64,000 nt of DNA. Source: Synaphobranchus kaupii. Its lineage: Eukaryota > Chordata > Actinopteri > Anguilliformes > Synaphobranchidae. The stretch covers positions 91,206,395-91,270,394 of the forward strand of contig CM056376.1 of the NCBI GenBank assembly GCA_029718625.1. The letters are read 5' to 3'. Position numbers and translations under genes: made by a program. The notes beneath the pieces are model-generated. The model did no database searches. It was not told where the DNA came from and saw only the letters and a program-made list of their open reading frames with translations. Shown here piece by piece: positions 42,691-56,800 of this stretch (the first letter of the stretch is position 1; every line of letters starts with the position of its first letter).

Positions 42691-43914
42691 TAAAATAATA
42701 ATTCTGAGCTAAAATGTATTAGGCCAAATTACACATGATTGAAAAAGTTAAATTGAATTTTAGAATTTGAAGTGGTATATATGGGGGTTTGCATTTATTT
42801 GTAATTAGTTACTTGGAAATTAAGCTAAAAACCGAACTGAAAATCAAGGTTCAACCAAAACACCTTCAATCGATGATCTACAGATGGCAATAAATGGCCC
42901 AATACGCTCATTGAGTGAACGACCAGCAGGTTCAACACATAGGCGCATGTCTGCCTGCGTGGACACGAACGCGCGAGCTCCTCATTAAATGTATTTATTT
43001 AATTTATGAATGTTTTTTTATTTATGTAAAGTGACCTAGTAGACCATACACACACGCTAAAGAATAAAAACTTCAACAGACGAGTCCTCATTCATAACCC
43101 ACTTTCTAATTACTCACGTGGAATTGTTGACCATTAATCTCCATTAAACCGTATAGGTCGATCATAAAATGTGTCGTAACTGGCCCGGAGAAATATGGCA
43201 CGCTTTGTGTTTCAGCAGAAACTGTATTTGAACAATGTACATGTTGAATTAAGGAACGACTCATCTGTGGGAGAAATATTAAATCCACCAAAGCATGTTT
43301 GCGGGAGGACATGGATATAAAGGAGGACCATGGGCTGGGGTCGTGTGATGCTCATTTCGTCACAATGCGCGTCTAATATATAAATGCTCAAAGAAAAACA
43401 AGCCTTTACAAAGTAATAAAATATGTTCTTTTCTTTTTTTTTTTACTGAAAATACACTTGCACAGAAAAGGTCATAAACATACCTAACAAATTCTCTATT
43501 CTTAACAATAAAGTTTCACCAACCTGGATTTATATTCAGAACCAATGCAAGAACATGACATCGGCTGGCCAAACTGTGTGGACGAGGACATCTAGATAGA
43601 TATTTTTTTTAAATTAAGTGTCAATAGTCTTTCATATACAATCCCGCTATACAAGGATCTGTGAGTTTCAATATGGGTAAAATGGTTTCACTGCATATTT
43701 TCAAAAACTACTCAGTTGATTTCTTATTTTATTTCTTGACACAGAACGAAATATATCCCATTATTCCTAGTCATATTTTAAAATGGTGATTCATTTATTT
43801 CAATATTTATAAATGAGATGAGTTAACACTTTCAGTGTATTCAAATTTAGAAATATGGTATTTTACAGGAACATGCTGCATTGATGGAACAGACAACAGT
43901 TCAATTAAAACACT

Positions 43915-43920
43915 TTTATT
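43915..43920 (-). promoter_or_regulatory. cadps2: Candidate cadps2 poly(A) signal
   Basis: AATAAA on the minus strand about 750 nt past the stop. The 3' UTR would be 43900-44668. Tentative. Confidence 0.4.
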
Positions 43921-44668
43921 CTAACACTTAGAACACACCTGAACAAATACAGGTGCACAGATGACAATATAAATATACATTTTCCCCAAGTTGATTTCCT
44001 TTGTACTTCACTGACACAAATTCACTGAAGTCTGCTGGCATAACATAGACTTAATTTATCTTTTAAATATGGTATACACAATCTTACTGAACACGGATTA
44101 ATTCACAGCTATCATGTCAAATCTTTTCACCAATCATAAGCTCAAACATACAGTAAACAGCTAACAACTGGTCAAAACAGACATAGTGCTTTGGTCTTTA
44201 AGTTCAAAAGAGACTTCATAGTTCATACAGTAAACACAAAGATGTCCACACATCTACTCTTGGCAACAACCCTATTCACCCTAACAATGGTTAAAGTGAA
44301 ATAACCTTGACTCCGACCGATAGCCCAGTGGACTTTTCATGACCTCGCATGAACTTTAATTTTTAAATGTCTCCTCCAACTGTTGCTGTAATTCATACCA
44401 TAATTCGAAGAAAAAAAAAATGACACACTTGACATTTTGGTCACACTAATGAGACATAAAAGTACAACAAACAGACAGGCGCTGTGCCCCCTGGTGTTCA
44501 CCGATGTGTACTGTACAAGTGCATCAATGAACTCTGGGGCAAGGGAGGTGGTCACTTAAGTATGTGAGAACCCCAGTAGAGTGTGGCACATGTACAGATG
44601 AGAGTTTAGATTTTTTTTTTTCCGGATGAGTTTTTTCATCGCGTACAAGAGTGATGTTGCTTGGGCCG

Positions 44669-44839
44669 CTACCCCTCCTCTTCATCACTGTCCCTCATCG
44701 TGATGCCCTGGAGCCCGTCGCCCGCGGTTACTGAGACCGTAGCCTCCTCTACCGTCAGCCGGCTGTAAACAGTCTCGTAGCTCTTGTTGTTCAGAGTTGC
44801 GTCCAACACCCCCTGCAGCCTGAAGTCGCGGTACGTTTT
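44669..44839 (-). CDS. cadps2: cadps2 terminal coding exon
   Basis: 57 codons including the stop. [20 protein letters not shown], then [11 protein letters not shown] and the acidic tail. Confidence 0.96.
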   Translation of the reverse strand, partial: KTYRDFRLQGVLDATLNNKSYETVYSRLTVEEATVSVTAGDGLQGITMRDSDEEEG

Positions 44840-47800
44840 CTACAAGAAAATAAAATGCAAAGGGCTGGCTTACCTTGCCTCTTCCATGGCAAACAGCAAT
44901 CCTATTTACAGTTTTGAAGGCAGCACTCAAAATGAAAATGCTCCATCACCTTGTGCTTAACTTTTGAGTATAAAATAAAAGCCTTGCTTTCTTATACATA
45001 TGCACATCATGAACTCATTTAAATTAAGCAAGAAACTGTATAAGGGACACAAAAATTGTACTCGATAAATTCATCATTTATCATTAGACATAGAAGAAAA
45101 TGTGAAATGCCTTCCTGTGATTTAAAAGCTACTGTTGAAAAAGAGTCTGTTATTGCCGGGATACGCGGTATGAATGGGAAACTAATCGCACAGCAGACGC
45201 ATCATTTCTGCTCAGCTTCGTCACTTGGCATACAATCTCAGTCACGCTTATCCCAGTGATTTCTGGGTAATCCCATGCTGCAGACAATGCAATTGTTTTG
45301 CTATCATTTTTCTTTTTTATTCTAAAAGGTAACTGATAGTGTATATGATTTAAAGGCTCGGAAACAAGACTGAGACGTCTGTCACTTGATTGAACACCCA
45401 GACAGCAGGGACCTCTCCTATCTCCCTGGGAACTTTATCCCTAATAATCCAAAGGGGCACAGAAGTGAAGAGAAGCTCAATGTTGGCTCCAGTGTCTTTA
45501 GTGGATCCCCTGCTTGTCCCCCATTGTAAAATCAAGTCAGGTGGAGGCTGGTATCGATAAACCTGAATACACCTCAGTGGGTTTATGCTCTCCTGTCGGT
45601 GCTTATGACCTCACGTGTTCGGGGTCCGACACCTTCCTCCGGGATTACCGTGGCACCCGTTACCTTGACAATCTTGATGAGGGTCTTCAGCTGGTACACG
45701 TGGAGCTGCAGGTCGAGCCTGTCCGTCAGCCAGACGCACACCACCTTCGTGGTGCTGGTGTACCATTGCTGTGAAACACAAAGATACGTATCCACTGACA
45801 CAGCATTCACGTCCACCTACACACTCAACCATTGTGAGGCCAGCAGTGGGGAGTGGTGACTACAGGAGGTCGGAGGGCTTGCAAGACGACATTCTATAGC
45901 CCAGAGGTAAACCCACTTTATTTGTACCCCCTTTTCTTGAGGAAGAAGCTTTTAATTAGCTAGCTACTGTAAAAGTAATGTAGCTCTGCACGGTCACAAT
46001 AACCTTAGTAAAGCATTTACCTAAATTTACCTTAAAAGTAATTAACAGCAGGCTAATTAATAAAGTGGGCAACTTTCCCAGGAGAAACGTATTCTTGTGC
46101 TTCACACAGTGTGAAACTGCTCAGTTAAAAAACAGCTGTGGATCCAGGTGACAAAATGTACAAAAGGTACAAAAACAGTGCCTGCATAAAATTAATATGT
46201 ATTCTGAAAAACTGTTCACTGTGAGCACAACAAAACACCAGTATAATAGCAGAATTATGCAGTTTTTAGGGAGCCAGTTATTTGCAGGTTAAATTCATGA
46301 ATGGGGCACAGAATCTGTAAACTTGATAGAATGTTTGATAGGTTGCCTTGATTTTGGGTGCCTGCCTGCTATGGAAATAAAGTACAACAATGTATATATT
46401 CATTATTGTATTAACAAACACACACTGCTCTCCAAAAATATGATTTGGACAGCAAGTACTTACACAGTAAGAGAGGATAAAAGCCCAAAAAGGTTACCAG
46501 AAACATTTATATGGTTGAGGCAGATTGACCATTCTGTTTCTGTGTCACAATGGTCAATCCCACTATGCTTTTGTCCTAAGGAATATAAAATAGCAGCAAC
46601 TAAATAATATAAATAATGATATACTTAAAAAAAAAAAAAAATTGGATGGTTCATGACAAAATTATTTAAAAATCGTATAATTTTGAAGCTAGTCCTATAA
46701 ACCAAAGTTAAATGATTAATCAAACTTTCAAAAAATAAAAAAAATGTTTTTGTTTGTTTACAAGTTTTTTCTTCTTACACGTACATGTTTAGAGCGTCGA
46801 GTTTAACAGCCTCAGGTCCCTCAGCTCATTTTCATAGAATGATGTTTCACTTAAACATTCTTTCGACAAGACGCAAAACAACCAAAGCAATGTTCCCTCC
46901 TGAAGGGAAAAAAAATTAGCGCACGCTCAGAATGTCTCTGCTATAAAAATAAAAAAAAGCAGATGCGGCCCGCTAAACTGAATGGAATGGCTGCAAAATT
47001 GAGGGTGGCGACGTGAGCTCATTAAGCCGGTTAGTCCTGGAGAGGGGAAACAGATGGATGTAACGGGTGCGTGCTAATCATGCAGGTGAAGGAGCACTCC
47101 ACATTTTCCCACCTTATCCTCTTCCTGCATGCTGCCGGCGCTCGGGAACACATTTGCGTGCCAGCGGTTTGGATCCCTCTTTGTGCCACGCCAGCGCCTT
47201 GGTAATAACGCACTTAAGTGTCCCAATCACTGTTATTAAAGTAATAGCAGAGAGCAGATTTCACACCTGTGAACCGGCCGTAGATATGTGCTGCCTCTGT
47301 CTGCGCGACTCATCAACATTTTAATCAGTATTATTTTCCTATTCATCCGTGGCCTCGCGTTTGCAAGGGCATGCATTACCCTCTTCGTTTCCTGACACCC
47401 CACCCCCCCACCCCCCAACCCCTCCCCCCCATCCCCGGGGAGGGGCGGAGGAAGCGTCCGCGCCCGCACAGCGAGACCCTGCCGCTCATCCGCACTCCTT
47501 GTGCATGACTGTAGGCGGGTGAGTCACATTAGCGCTCTGCCTTCCCATTTCGCCCGCGCCCGCTTGCGGGCCAGAGCAGGGTTCAACAAATCAACGGGAG
47601 CACGGAAAACACAACATCAGTCTAATCTAGTGTTTGCGGCGAAGTTTTCAAACCTAATCTAAGAGGAGAAGTGGGTGGGGTGGGGTGGAGTTAGTGGAGA
47701 AGGGGGGTGGGGGTGGGGGGGGGGTGGCGGATGAAGATGAAGCTGCAGGATGCAAAAAGAGGGGGGAAGGAGTTGGACAGTAGTGCTCAGGGCAATGCAC

Positions 47801-50800
47801 CCCTCAGCATTTTTAAATAGTAAACAGGTCAACATGAGCCCCCGTGAGTGCTCCAGCAGAGGCTGCTGGCTGGGGAAATTGGCACGACGGGGTTACAAGT
47901 GCTCTCACAGTGGTCTGGCTTTCTTTAAATGCCACTCTCCACCTATCGAGATCCCCCTCAGACTCTTCTAAAGAACAGTTTGACACTGCTAAGGGGAGAG
48001 AGGGAGAGGGAGAGAGAGAGAGGGAGAGGGAGAGAGAGATGGTAAACAGAAGAGTGAAAAAGAGGAGAGGGAAAGTGAGCAAGCGACAGCAGAAAGAGTG
48101 AGATGTGAAGGAAAAGGGGAGGGGGAGCAGGGGGAGAGAGAGAGGTGTGGAAGTAGAGCAATGACAATGAGAAAAGAGTGAAAAAGAGATTTAAGAGAAA
48201 GAAAGACAGGGAGGAGAAAAAAAGGGTGAAAGACACAAGAGAGAAAAGAGAGAGGGGGAGAGCAGGGAAGGAGAGAGAGAGAGAGAGAGAGAGAGGAGGG
48301 CAGTGGAACCACTCTAGGATAAAGACCAGGTCAGGCTTGGGACAGGGTCTGGGCTTTGAGAGGGGTCCCCCCTCCACCCCACCGATGCAAAAAAGACCCA
48401 ACAAAGAGACGGGGCCTCACCCCCCAGCCCATCGGCCTTTCTCTGCAAAGGATTACAGCTTCAGCAGAACAGCATTCTTTCATTAAACAGTCCTGTGCTT
48501 TCAGCAGTCAACCAACAGCTTTCACACACATTATCCAGGGAAGCTATTAAATAAATTACATGTAAAACACACACACACACACACACACAGTAGGCCTATA
48601 CTTTGGTTAATACATACTCATTAAAAAAACACAACGATGTACCATTTTTGTTTCCTCAGACTGTTTAAATGCGTTACAGTGGCCATACAACCTTCAGACA
48701 TCAGTAAACTGATGCAATTCAACAGCCTGTTATCAATATGGGCAAGATATACATTTCTTATACTGAAGGAAACATTGGGCCTCATTCATGAAGCGTTCCT
48801 AAATATACCTGTACATTTATGTACGAAACGAGTTGGTACGAAAAATTTACGCCAGATTCATCAGTGTGGGAAAGGCAGATTTTTTCGTATTCACGTACGA
48901 AGCGCGTCCATGTTATTTTGTGATTAGCATAAATCCACAACCATGAATTGCCTTATATGGAGGCAGTCACTTCCATTTAAAGGTCCATACCTAGTCAAAA
49001 TGGCCCAGAAAAAGCAAAGGAAAGAATTATCTCGACACTGAAATCGAAAATTTATTAGCAGATGTTCAATCAAGGAAAAAAAATTGTTTAGTATTGTCAG
49101 TACCGGTGTCATGAACTGGTAAAGGCCTAGCAGGAGATAACATGTAGGCTACCATCAATGCAGGATCACCCCTCACATGAACTGTAAAAAAAAAAAAATA
49201 GATTGACATTAAATTGGAGGCAAAGAAACGTTATTCATTTTGTAATTTTGTTGGGGTTCTGCGCGTGCGAGTTGAAATCGGGTAATCGGGTTGAAATTGG
49301 GTAATCAGGCTACCTTATTTTAGAATCTCTCTGGCGCATTCTAATTGCTGTCACATTTATGCGCGTGTCCCACTGAGCAAAAGCCAGAATCAAGCTCAGG
49401 TTTACATACCGGGATATTATAATATAGCCTGGCTGCATTCTAACCGGTTAAAAAAACTTATACTTTTAATTCAAGTTTATCCGGTTTTTCACCTGAACGC
49501 GAGACGCCATTTCAGCGACTTTTCAACAAAAACGTTCACTGTGGTGTGCAGTCTATGGCACTAGTGGTGTGTCGTTCGCGAACGAGTCGACTCTTTGAGC
49601 CGGCTCTTTTAGGTGAACGTTGGAAGCCGACTCGCATATCTGAAGAGCTGATTTGTTTTGTAAATGAACACAAGACAAGTGCTTGGAACTTTAATTAGTT
49701 TTTTTTCTTCAAGTTCCATCTGTAATCAAAGAGAGTAATTTTTTAGAACCACTAAATAAATAAAACCACTATAAGAAAATAACATAAATAATTTAAAAAC
49801 CAGTTTAATTGTTGGTCAGTTTAATTGTTCTGATGCTGCAGTTTTGCACATTAATGTTTTTATGCATTTATTAATTTTTCTTTGTTATGACGCAATATTA
49901 TGTTCTATTTTATGAGTGTCTATTTTGTTTTGAAATGTTCAACTACGCACTGTGTTTATTGTGCAATATTTCAAGACATAAAAATGCCCTACTTTCAATA
50001 CACGTGTAATTAGCGTCTTACTGTTTTTACATTTATTTAAATAGTTTTTATAACAAACAAAATGCAAAATAATGTTATTTTGGTAATTAGAAGGTAGAGT
50101 AAGATTCCTTTGAACAATTTATGTGATAGATGTGCGCAAACACCAATCATAGGTCAAAGTATCGCTAACTTTGGCCGATTTTGAAAAGCCGGAAATGCTA
50201 CTGAATGAAGAGCCGTTTGGGAGCCGAAAGAGCCGACTCTTATTGGTGAGCTGAGCCAAATGATCTGACTCACTGAAAAGAGCCCGAATGCCCATCACTA
50301 TATGGCACCGATAACATTGGACAGGTTGGCAATTTCATAAAAAAACAACTTTACCTCCACCTGGCTTTGCATCTTGTACGGGAACAGGATGTACGCTGGC
50401 ATTAGCTGGATTAAACTGTTGACCACAATTGCAACCCTGGCTACAGACATGTAGCCACTTTAAAGCAAATTTCGCTCATTGGTTAAATGTGTGATTTAAT
50501 TACCATAGTCTATGTAAGGTCATGTAGAATTAAATTTTTTAGCAATTTAGAAAAAGTAGTAGGCTACTGGGAGCATTCATTAGCCTACGTCATAGGTCTA
50601 ATTAAACAGCTTCATAGCCTACAACTGATTAATAGGTGTAATCTGAAGTGTTTGCTTTTTGCAATCATAATTTATTACATTTGCAATGTGTATTTCAAAG
50701 GTTAGGCTACATTTAGTCTTGTGAATTTAACAGAAAATAAAAATAAACTCATATTCGAATTATCACTCAGAAGCTACATTTAGCGGCATTCTGAATTTAC

Positions 50801-53800
50801 GAACGCGATACACGTGGTCCCGAGCACGTGTAAAATCTGTTAGTAGCCTACGTGCAAACAAATCTCAGATGCGAAACGTTGATGAATGCCAAAATACGGG
50901 CAAATTTGCTAATACGTACGATTTACATACAAATTAGTTCTGCTCACGTTTCATGAATGAGGTGCTTCGTGCTTTTCCACAATTGAGTCTCTGGCTCAAT
51001 TCTCCACCTGGAAGCGTGCATTGAGATTGCAGGCATTTGCAGCCCATACACACCTTTATGCAGCATATCAATTTTTGAAATAATAACGTTCATCACCAGC
51101 ACCTTAAAAACATTCAGCATAAAGCTGCTGTGTATATAACACACCACAGAGCAGCATAGAGCTGCAGAGAGTGCCACAGAGCAGCATAGAGCTGCAGAGA
51201 GTGCCACAGAGCAGCATAGAGCTGCAGAGAGTGCCACAGAGCAGCATAGAGCTGCAGAGAGTGCCACAGAGCAGCACAGAGCTGCAGAGAGTGCCACAGA
51301 GCAGGATAGAGCTGCAGAGAGTGCCACAGAGCAGCATAGAGCTGCAGAGAGTGCCACAGAGCAGCATAGAGTTGCAGAGAGTGCCACAGAGCAGCATAGA
51401 GCTGCAGAGAGTGCCACAGAGCAGCATAGAGCTGCAGAGAGTGCCACAGAGCAGCATAGAGCTGCAGAGTGCCACAGAGCAGCATAGAGCTGCAGAGAGT
51501 GCCACAGAGCAGCACAGAGCTGCAGAGAGTGCCACAGAGCAGGATAGAGCTGCAGAGAGTGCCACAGAGCAGCATAGAGCTGCAGAGAGTGCCACAGAGC
51601 AGCATAGAGTTGCAGAGAGTGCCACAGAGCAGCATAGAGCTGCAGAGAGTGCAACAGAGCTGCAGAGAGTGCCACAGAGCAGCATAGAGCTGCAGAGAGT
51701 GCCACAGAGCAGCATAGAGCTACAGAGAGTGCCACAGAGCAGCATAGAGCTGCAGAGAGTGCCACAGAGCAGCATAGAGCTGCAGAGAGTGCCACAGAGC
51801 AGCATAGAGCTGCAGAGAGTGCCACAGAGCAGCATAGAGCTGCAGAGAGTGCCACAGAGCAGCATGGAGCTGCAGAGAGTGCCACAGAGCAGCATAGAGC
51901 TGCAGAGAGTGCCACAGTGCCACAGAGCTGTATATGGAAGCAGAGAGCAGGGAGTCACACATAGCTGAACAGCGCAAGACAGATCCATACAGGGCCGAAA
52001 AGAGCCACACACGGCATATCAGAGCCACACAGAGCTGTACAGAGGAACACAGAACAGTACAGAGGAACACAGAGCTGTACAGAGGAACACAGAGCTGTAC
52101 AGAGGAACACAGAGCAGTACAGGGGAACACAGAGCTGTACACAGCCACACAGAGCTGTACAGGGGAACACAGAGCTGTACAGAGGAACACAGAGCTGTAC
52201 AGGGGAACAGAAAGCTGTACAGAGGAATACAGAGCTGTACAGGGGAACACAGAGTTGTACAGGGGAACATAGAGCTGTAAAGAGCCACACAGAGCTGTAC
52301 AGGGGAACACAGAGCAGTACAGGGGAACACAGAGCTGTAAAGAGGAACACAGAGCTGTACAGGGGAACACAGAGCTGTACAGAGGAACACAGAGCAGTAC
52401 AGGGGAACACAGAGCTGTATAGAGGAACACAGAGCTGTACAGGGGAACACAGAGCTGTACAGAGGAACACAGCTGTACAGGGGAACACAAAGCTGTACAG
52501 AGGAACACAGAGCTGTACAGGGGAACACAAAGCTGTACAGAGGAACACAGAGCTGTACAGGGGAACACAGAGCAGTACAGGGGAACACAGAGCAGTACAG
52601 AGGAACACAGAGCTGTACAGAGGAACAAAGAGCTGTACAGGGGAACCCAGAGCTGTACAGAGGAACACAGAGCTATACAGAGCCACACAGAGCAGTACAG
52701 AGGAACACAGAGCTGTACAGGGGAACACAGAGCAGTACAGAGGAACACAGAGCTGTACAGGGGAACACAGATGTACAGGGGAACACAGAGCTGTACAGAG
52801 GAACACAGAGCTATACAGAGGAACACAGAGCTGTACAGAGGAACACAGAGCTGTACAGGGGAACACAAAGCTGTACAGGGGAACACAGAGCTGTACAGAG
52901 CCACAGAGAGCAGTACAGAGCCACACAGAGCAGTACAGAGAAACACAGCTGTACAGAGGAACACAGAGCAGTACAGAGGAACACAAAGCTGTACAGAGGA
53001 ACACAGAGCTGTACAGGGGAACACAAAGCTGTACAGAGGAACACAGAGCTGTACAGGGGAACACAGAGCAGTACAGGGGAACACAGAGCAGTACAGAGGA
53101 ACACAGAGCTGTACAGAGGAACAAAGAGCTGTACAGGGGAACCCAGAGCTGTACAGAGGAACACAGAGCTATACAGAGCCACACAGAGCAGTACAGAGGA
53201 ACACAGAGCTGTACAGGGGAACACAGAGCTGTACAGAGGAACACAGCTGTACAGGGGAACACAGAGCTGTACAGAGGAACACAGCTGTACAGAGGAACAC
53301 AGAGCTGTACAGAGGAACACAGAGCTGTACAGGGGAACACAGAGATGTACAGGGGAACACAGAGCTGTACAGAGGAACACAGAGCTGTACAGAGGAACAC
53401 AGAGCTATACAGAGGAACACAGAGCTGTACAGGGGAACACAAAGCTGTACAGAGGAACACAGAGCTGTACAGGGGAACACAAAGCTGTACAGGGGAACAC
53501 AAAGCTGTACAGGGGAACACAGAGCAGTACAGAGGAACACAGCTGTACAGGGGAAAACAGAGCTGTACAGAGGAACACAGAGCTGTACAGGGGAACACAG
53601 AGTTGCACAGAGCTGTAAAGAGGAACACAGAGCAGTACAGGGGAACACAGAGCTGTACAGAGGAACACAGAGCAGTACAGGGGAACACAAAGCTGTACAG
53701 AGGAACACAGAGCTGTACAGAGGAACACAGAGCTGTACAGGGGAACACAGAGCTGTATAGGGGAACACAGAGCTGTACAGAGGAACACAGAGCTGTACAG

Positions 53801-56800
53801 AGGAACACAGAGCAGTACAGAGGAACACAGAGCAGTACAGGGAACACAGAGTAGTACAGGGGAACACAGAGCTGTACAGGGGAACACAGAGCTGTACAGG
53901 GGAACACAAAGCTGTACAGAGGAACACATAGCTGTACAGGGGAACACAGAGCTGTACAGAGGAACACAGAGCTGTACAGGGGAACACAGAGCTGTACAGG
54001 GGAACACAGAGCTGTACAGAGGAACACAGAGCTGTACAGGGGAACACATAGCTGTACAGAGGAACACAGAGCTGTACAGAGCCACACAGAGCAGTACAGA
54101 GGAACACAGAGCGGTACAGAGGAACACAGAGCTGTACAGGGAACACAGAGCAGTACAGGGGAACACAGAGCTGTACAGGGGAACACATAGCTGTACAGAG
54201 GAACACAGCTGTACAGAGCCACACAGAGCAGTACAGAGGAACACAGAGCGGTACAGAGGAACACAGAGCTGTACAGGGAACACAGAGCAGTACAGGGGAA
54301 CACAGAGCTGTACAGGGGAACACAGAGCTGTACAGGGGAACACAAAGCTGTACAGAGGAACACAGAGCTGTACAGGGGAACACAAAGCTGTACAGAGGAA
54401 CACAGAGCTGTACAGAGGAACACAGAGCAGTACAGGGGAACACAGAGCTGTACAGGGGAACACAGAGCTGTACATAGCCACACAGAGCTGTACAGGGGAA
54501 CACAGAGCTGTACAGAGGAACACAGAGCTGTACAGGACAATCACCGTCTAAAGTGAATGTTATTTATTGATACAATTAACAGGAACCTGTCATACGATTC
54601 GTTCCAAACTGGATATAGTTAACTTTAACACGGATTTCCGTCAATGGGCATTGCTTAACATCGTTACACAAAGTTAAGGCCAATGTGCCATTGTGGATCA
54701 CCTGACAATGATCAGAATAGTACTATGTTAATCAGACAGAGCAGACCCATTGACGGCACACGGTCTACATTGTGACTGTCGAAGAGGGCGGTACTCAAAC
54801 AAGTGAAAGTAAAGAAGGCCGTACAGAAGGAGTAGATAGAGGTTGGTAGTAGAACAGGGATAAGTATAAACGATGATGGTTTAGGGACAGGTGAGTACGG
54901 TGGAGAACATTGTGCCTGTCTGAACAGACTGGTGCATGTTGAGAGGGTGCAGATTGAGGCTGAACCTTCACCCACGTGTTGATTGATTAAAGAAATGAGT
55001 CAAAGTTTTGACTGCGTCCCAGCCCCCACTGGTGCCTGTTATCTTCGGGGACAGAGCCAGCTATCAAAACGGCTTGATACTCGGCTGCATCAGCGCTCCC
55101 CCCGTCCCCTCTCCGGGCGGGAACCTTACACGCTCCCCATGACCACTGAAGCACTGCCATGGATGCACAAGTCAATGTGAGAACCCCCTTCCCAAAAATG
55201 AAATTAATAGGTCATAGGGCAGCATTTTTTCCTGTGGGTCAGCTGACAGATTAAAGGGCTGGCATAGGAATCTGAGCAAATTTTGGGCCTGGATCGTGCC
55301 GCTAACGGTCCAAAAAAGTTGTATACCACTGTTTGGCACAGACGTGTCCATCAAAGCGTGTGGGCTCTACACGTTTCCAACAGTGCTCAAGATGCCCACC
55401 CACACACTGGGTCTATTTAACATAGATAAATGGCTATTTACTATTAACGGGATGCTCAAGCCATTCCCTTCCCCAAGACAGCATAGGTTATGCTAACTTA
55501 TAAAGCCGTTGTCCTGTTTTAATGGAAAAATTGTACATATCTGCCACAAAAAAAATTTTAACGAATATATCCTGATCTCTATTTTTTCTAAGGGCTGGCC
55601 ACCTTTCCTGAGAGAACGTCATGGTTGCACAGTCTCCTGTGCTATGATGCAGAGGAAGGTGTGGTCCAGGTGCATTATCTCTAATCCTTACCAATACCCA
55701 AATGACATTTGACTGACAACCAAAGCGAGAGGTGGATTAAGATAAGCTGTGCGGTTTTCAGCTTCCCCTGCAGAGCAGCACAATTAGCTAGCTGGTTTGA
55801 CTGATGTACTGTATAGGAAGTCGGTGGCTGAGCCAAACAATTTAATCGTAACAATCACAATCTATCAAGGATGACATATGCAGCCAAGAGACACGGCAAA
55901 ACACTTTCACGCGCAACTTTTAATGCCCTCGCACAAGTCCGAGACTGTGCGGTGAACCTTTTTATAAAGTTTTATGAGACAAGCCACTGTGACTGTCTAA
56001 TTAGAAGCAATTAACACGTGTTTAGATGCCACAAAAAAGTACTGCCGCAAATGACAGCTCAACTCTTAAGTGTTTCACCAAGATACTCGCCCGACACAGC
56101 CCATCTGTATACAGTATGATTGGTAATTAAGCTTGTCGGTGACTAATTGAACAGACACCGGTGCAGTGACTAGTTATGCCAGCGTGGGCTGGCTTTACGT
56201 GCGGGGGTGCTTCATGTTCAGCTCTTTGTCTGTCAGTCATACTTGAAATCGTGTTCAAATCATTTACAAATCCACCTTCACTACACATTTACATTTTGGC
56301 AGTCAGAAGATGCTCTTATCCAGAGAGGTTTAAGCACATTTCAACTTTCTGGTTTTACGTACAATCCAGTTATATAGCCGGACTTGTTTGCTCAAGCAAT
56401 TTAGGTTACACACCTCACTCACAGGAACAACGGCTCTGTCCACAACTGAACCCACAACATTTGCATTACAAGCCAGTTTCCCTCGTGATTACACTACACT
56501 ATCGCCCCTCCGTACAGTCATTATTTCTGTTGTATTCTCTGTGTAAGAGCAGTTAAGCGTCTTTATTACGTTGTGTTTACATTTACATATGTACATATTT
56601 CACCGTATATATTTTTAGTACAAACAGAATAATAAACGCTGGCTATTCTATACATGCTATAAACAGCAGGTATATGGAAGCCTGCCAAGCACGCTAATTT
56701 CAGAAGTAAAATAGGATGATAACCTCATTGGCTGTGTAATTCCAATGGCAAAGAATAATTGTGAATACTGACTATACAAAAATAAATACACAAGTCAACC

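Larger units (their letters stand above)
39505..43914. other. fezf1 5' flank and fezf1-cadps2 intergenic region
   Basis: AT-rich with microsatellites (40076-40108, 40392-40446, 42652-42690) and no coding exon. Fezf1 promoter elements should lie above 39504, but no TATA box or other motif is convincing. Confidence 0.5.
45769..48776. other. cadps2 intron, proximal part
   Basis: Unremarkable to about 46980. A GC-richer segment with guanine- and cytosine-rich tracts (47395-47735) and a purine tract (47990-48300) follow. No exon seen. Confidence 0.5.
48777..50965. mobile_element. PIF/Harbinger-like element interrupted by a hAT element
   Basis: Ends GGGCCTCATTCATGAAGCG and CGTTTCATGAATGAGGTGC are inverted. 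It contains a broken Myb-like ORF near 49000 of the kind Harbinger elements carry. No clear target duplication, so exact ends are uncertain. Confidence 0.65.

Noticed and set aside
47844..48404. Ser/Leu-rich and Arg/Glu-rich ORFs
   Set aside because: Purine-tract composition; no start context, splice sites or homology.
50944..51968. ORFs of 323 and 265 codons on opposite strands
   Set aside because: Artefacts of the 30-bp array, whose unit length is a multiple of three.
51144..54536. Possible CRISPR array
   Set aside because: Repeats are head to tail with no unique spacers, in a eukaryotic intron.
51955..54540. Minus-strand ORF of 861 codons and several of 300-450 codons
   Set aside because: They are translations of the 20-bp minisatellite, which lacks stops in all three minus frames; no homology, and they lie inside a cadps2 intron.
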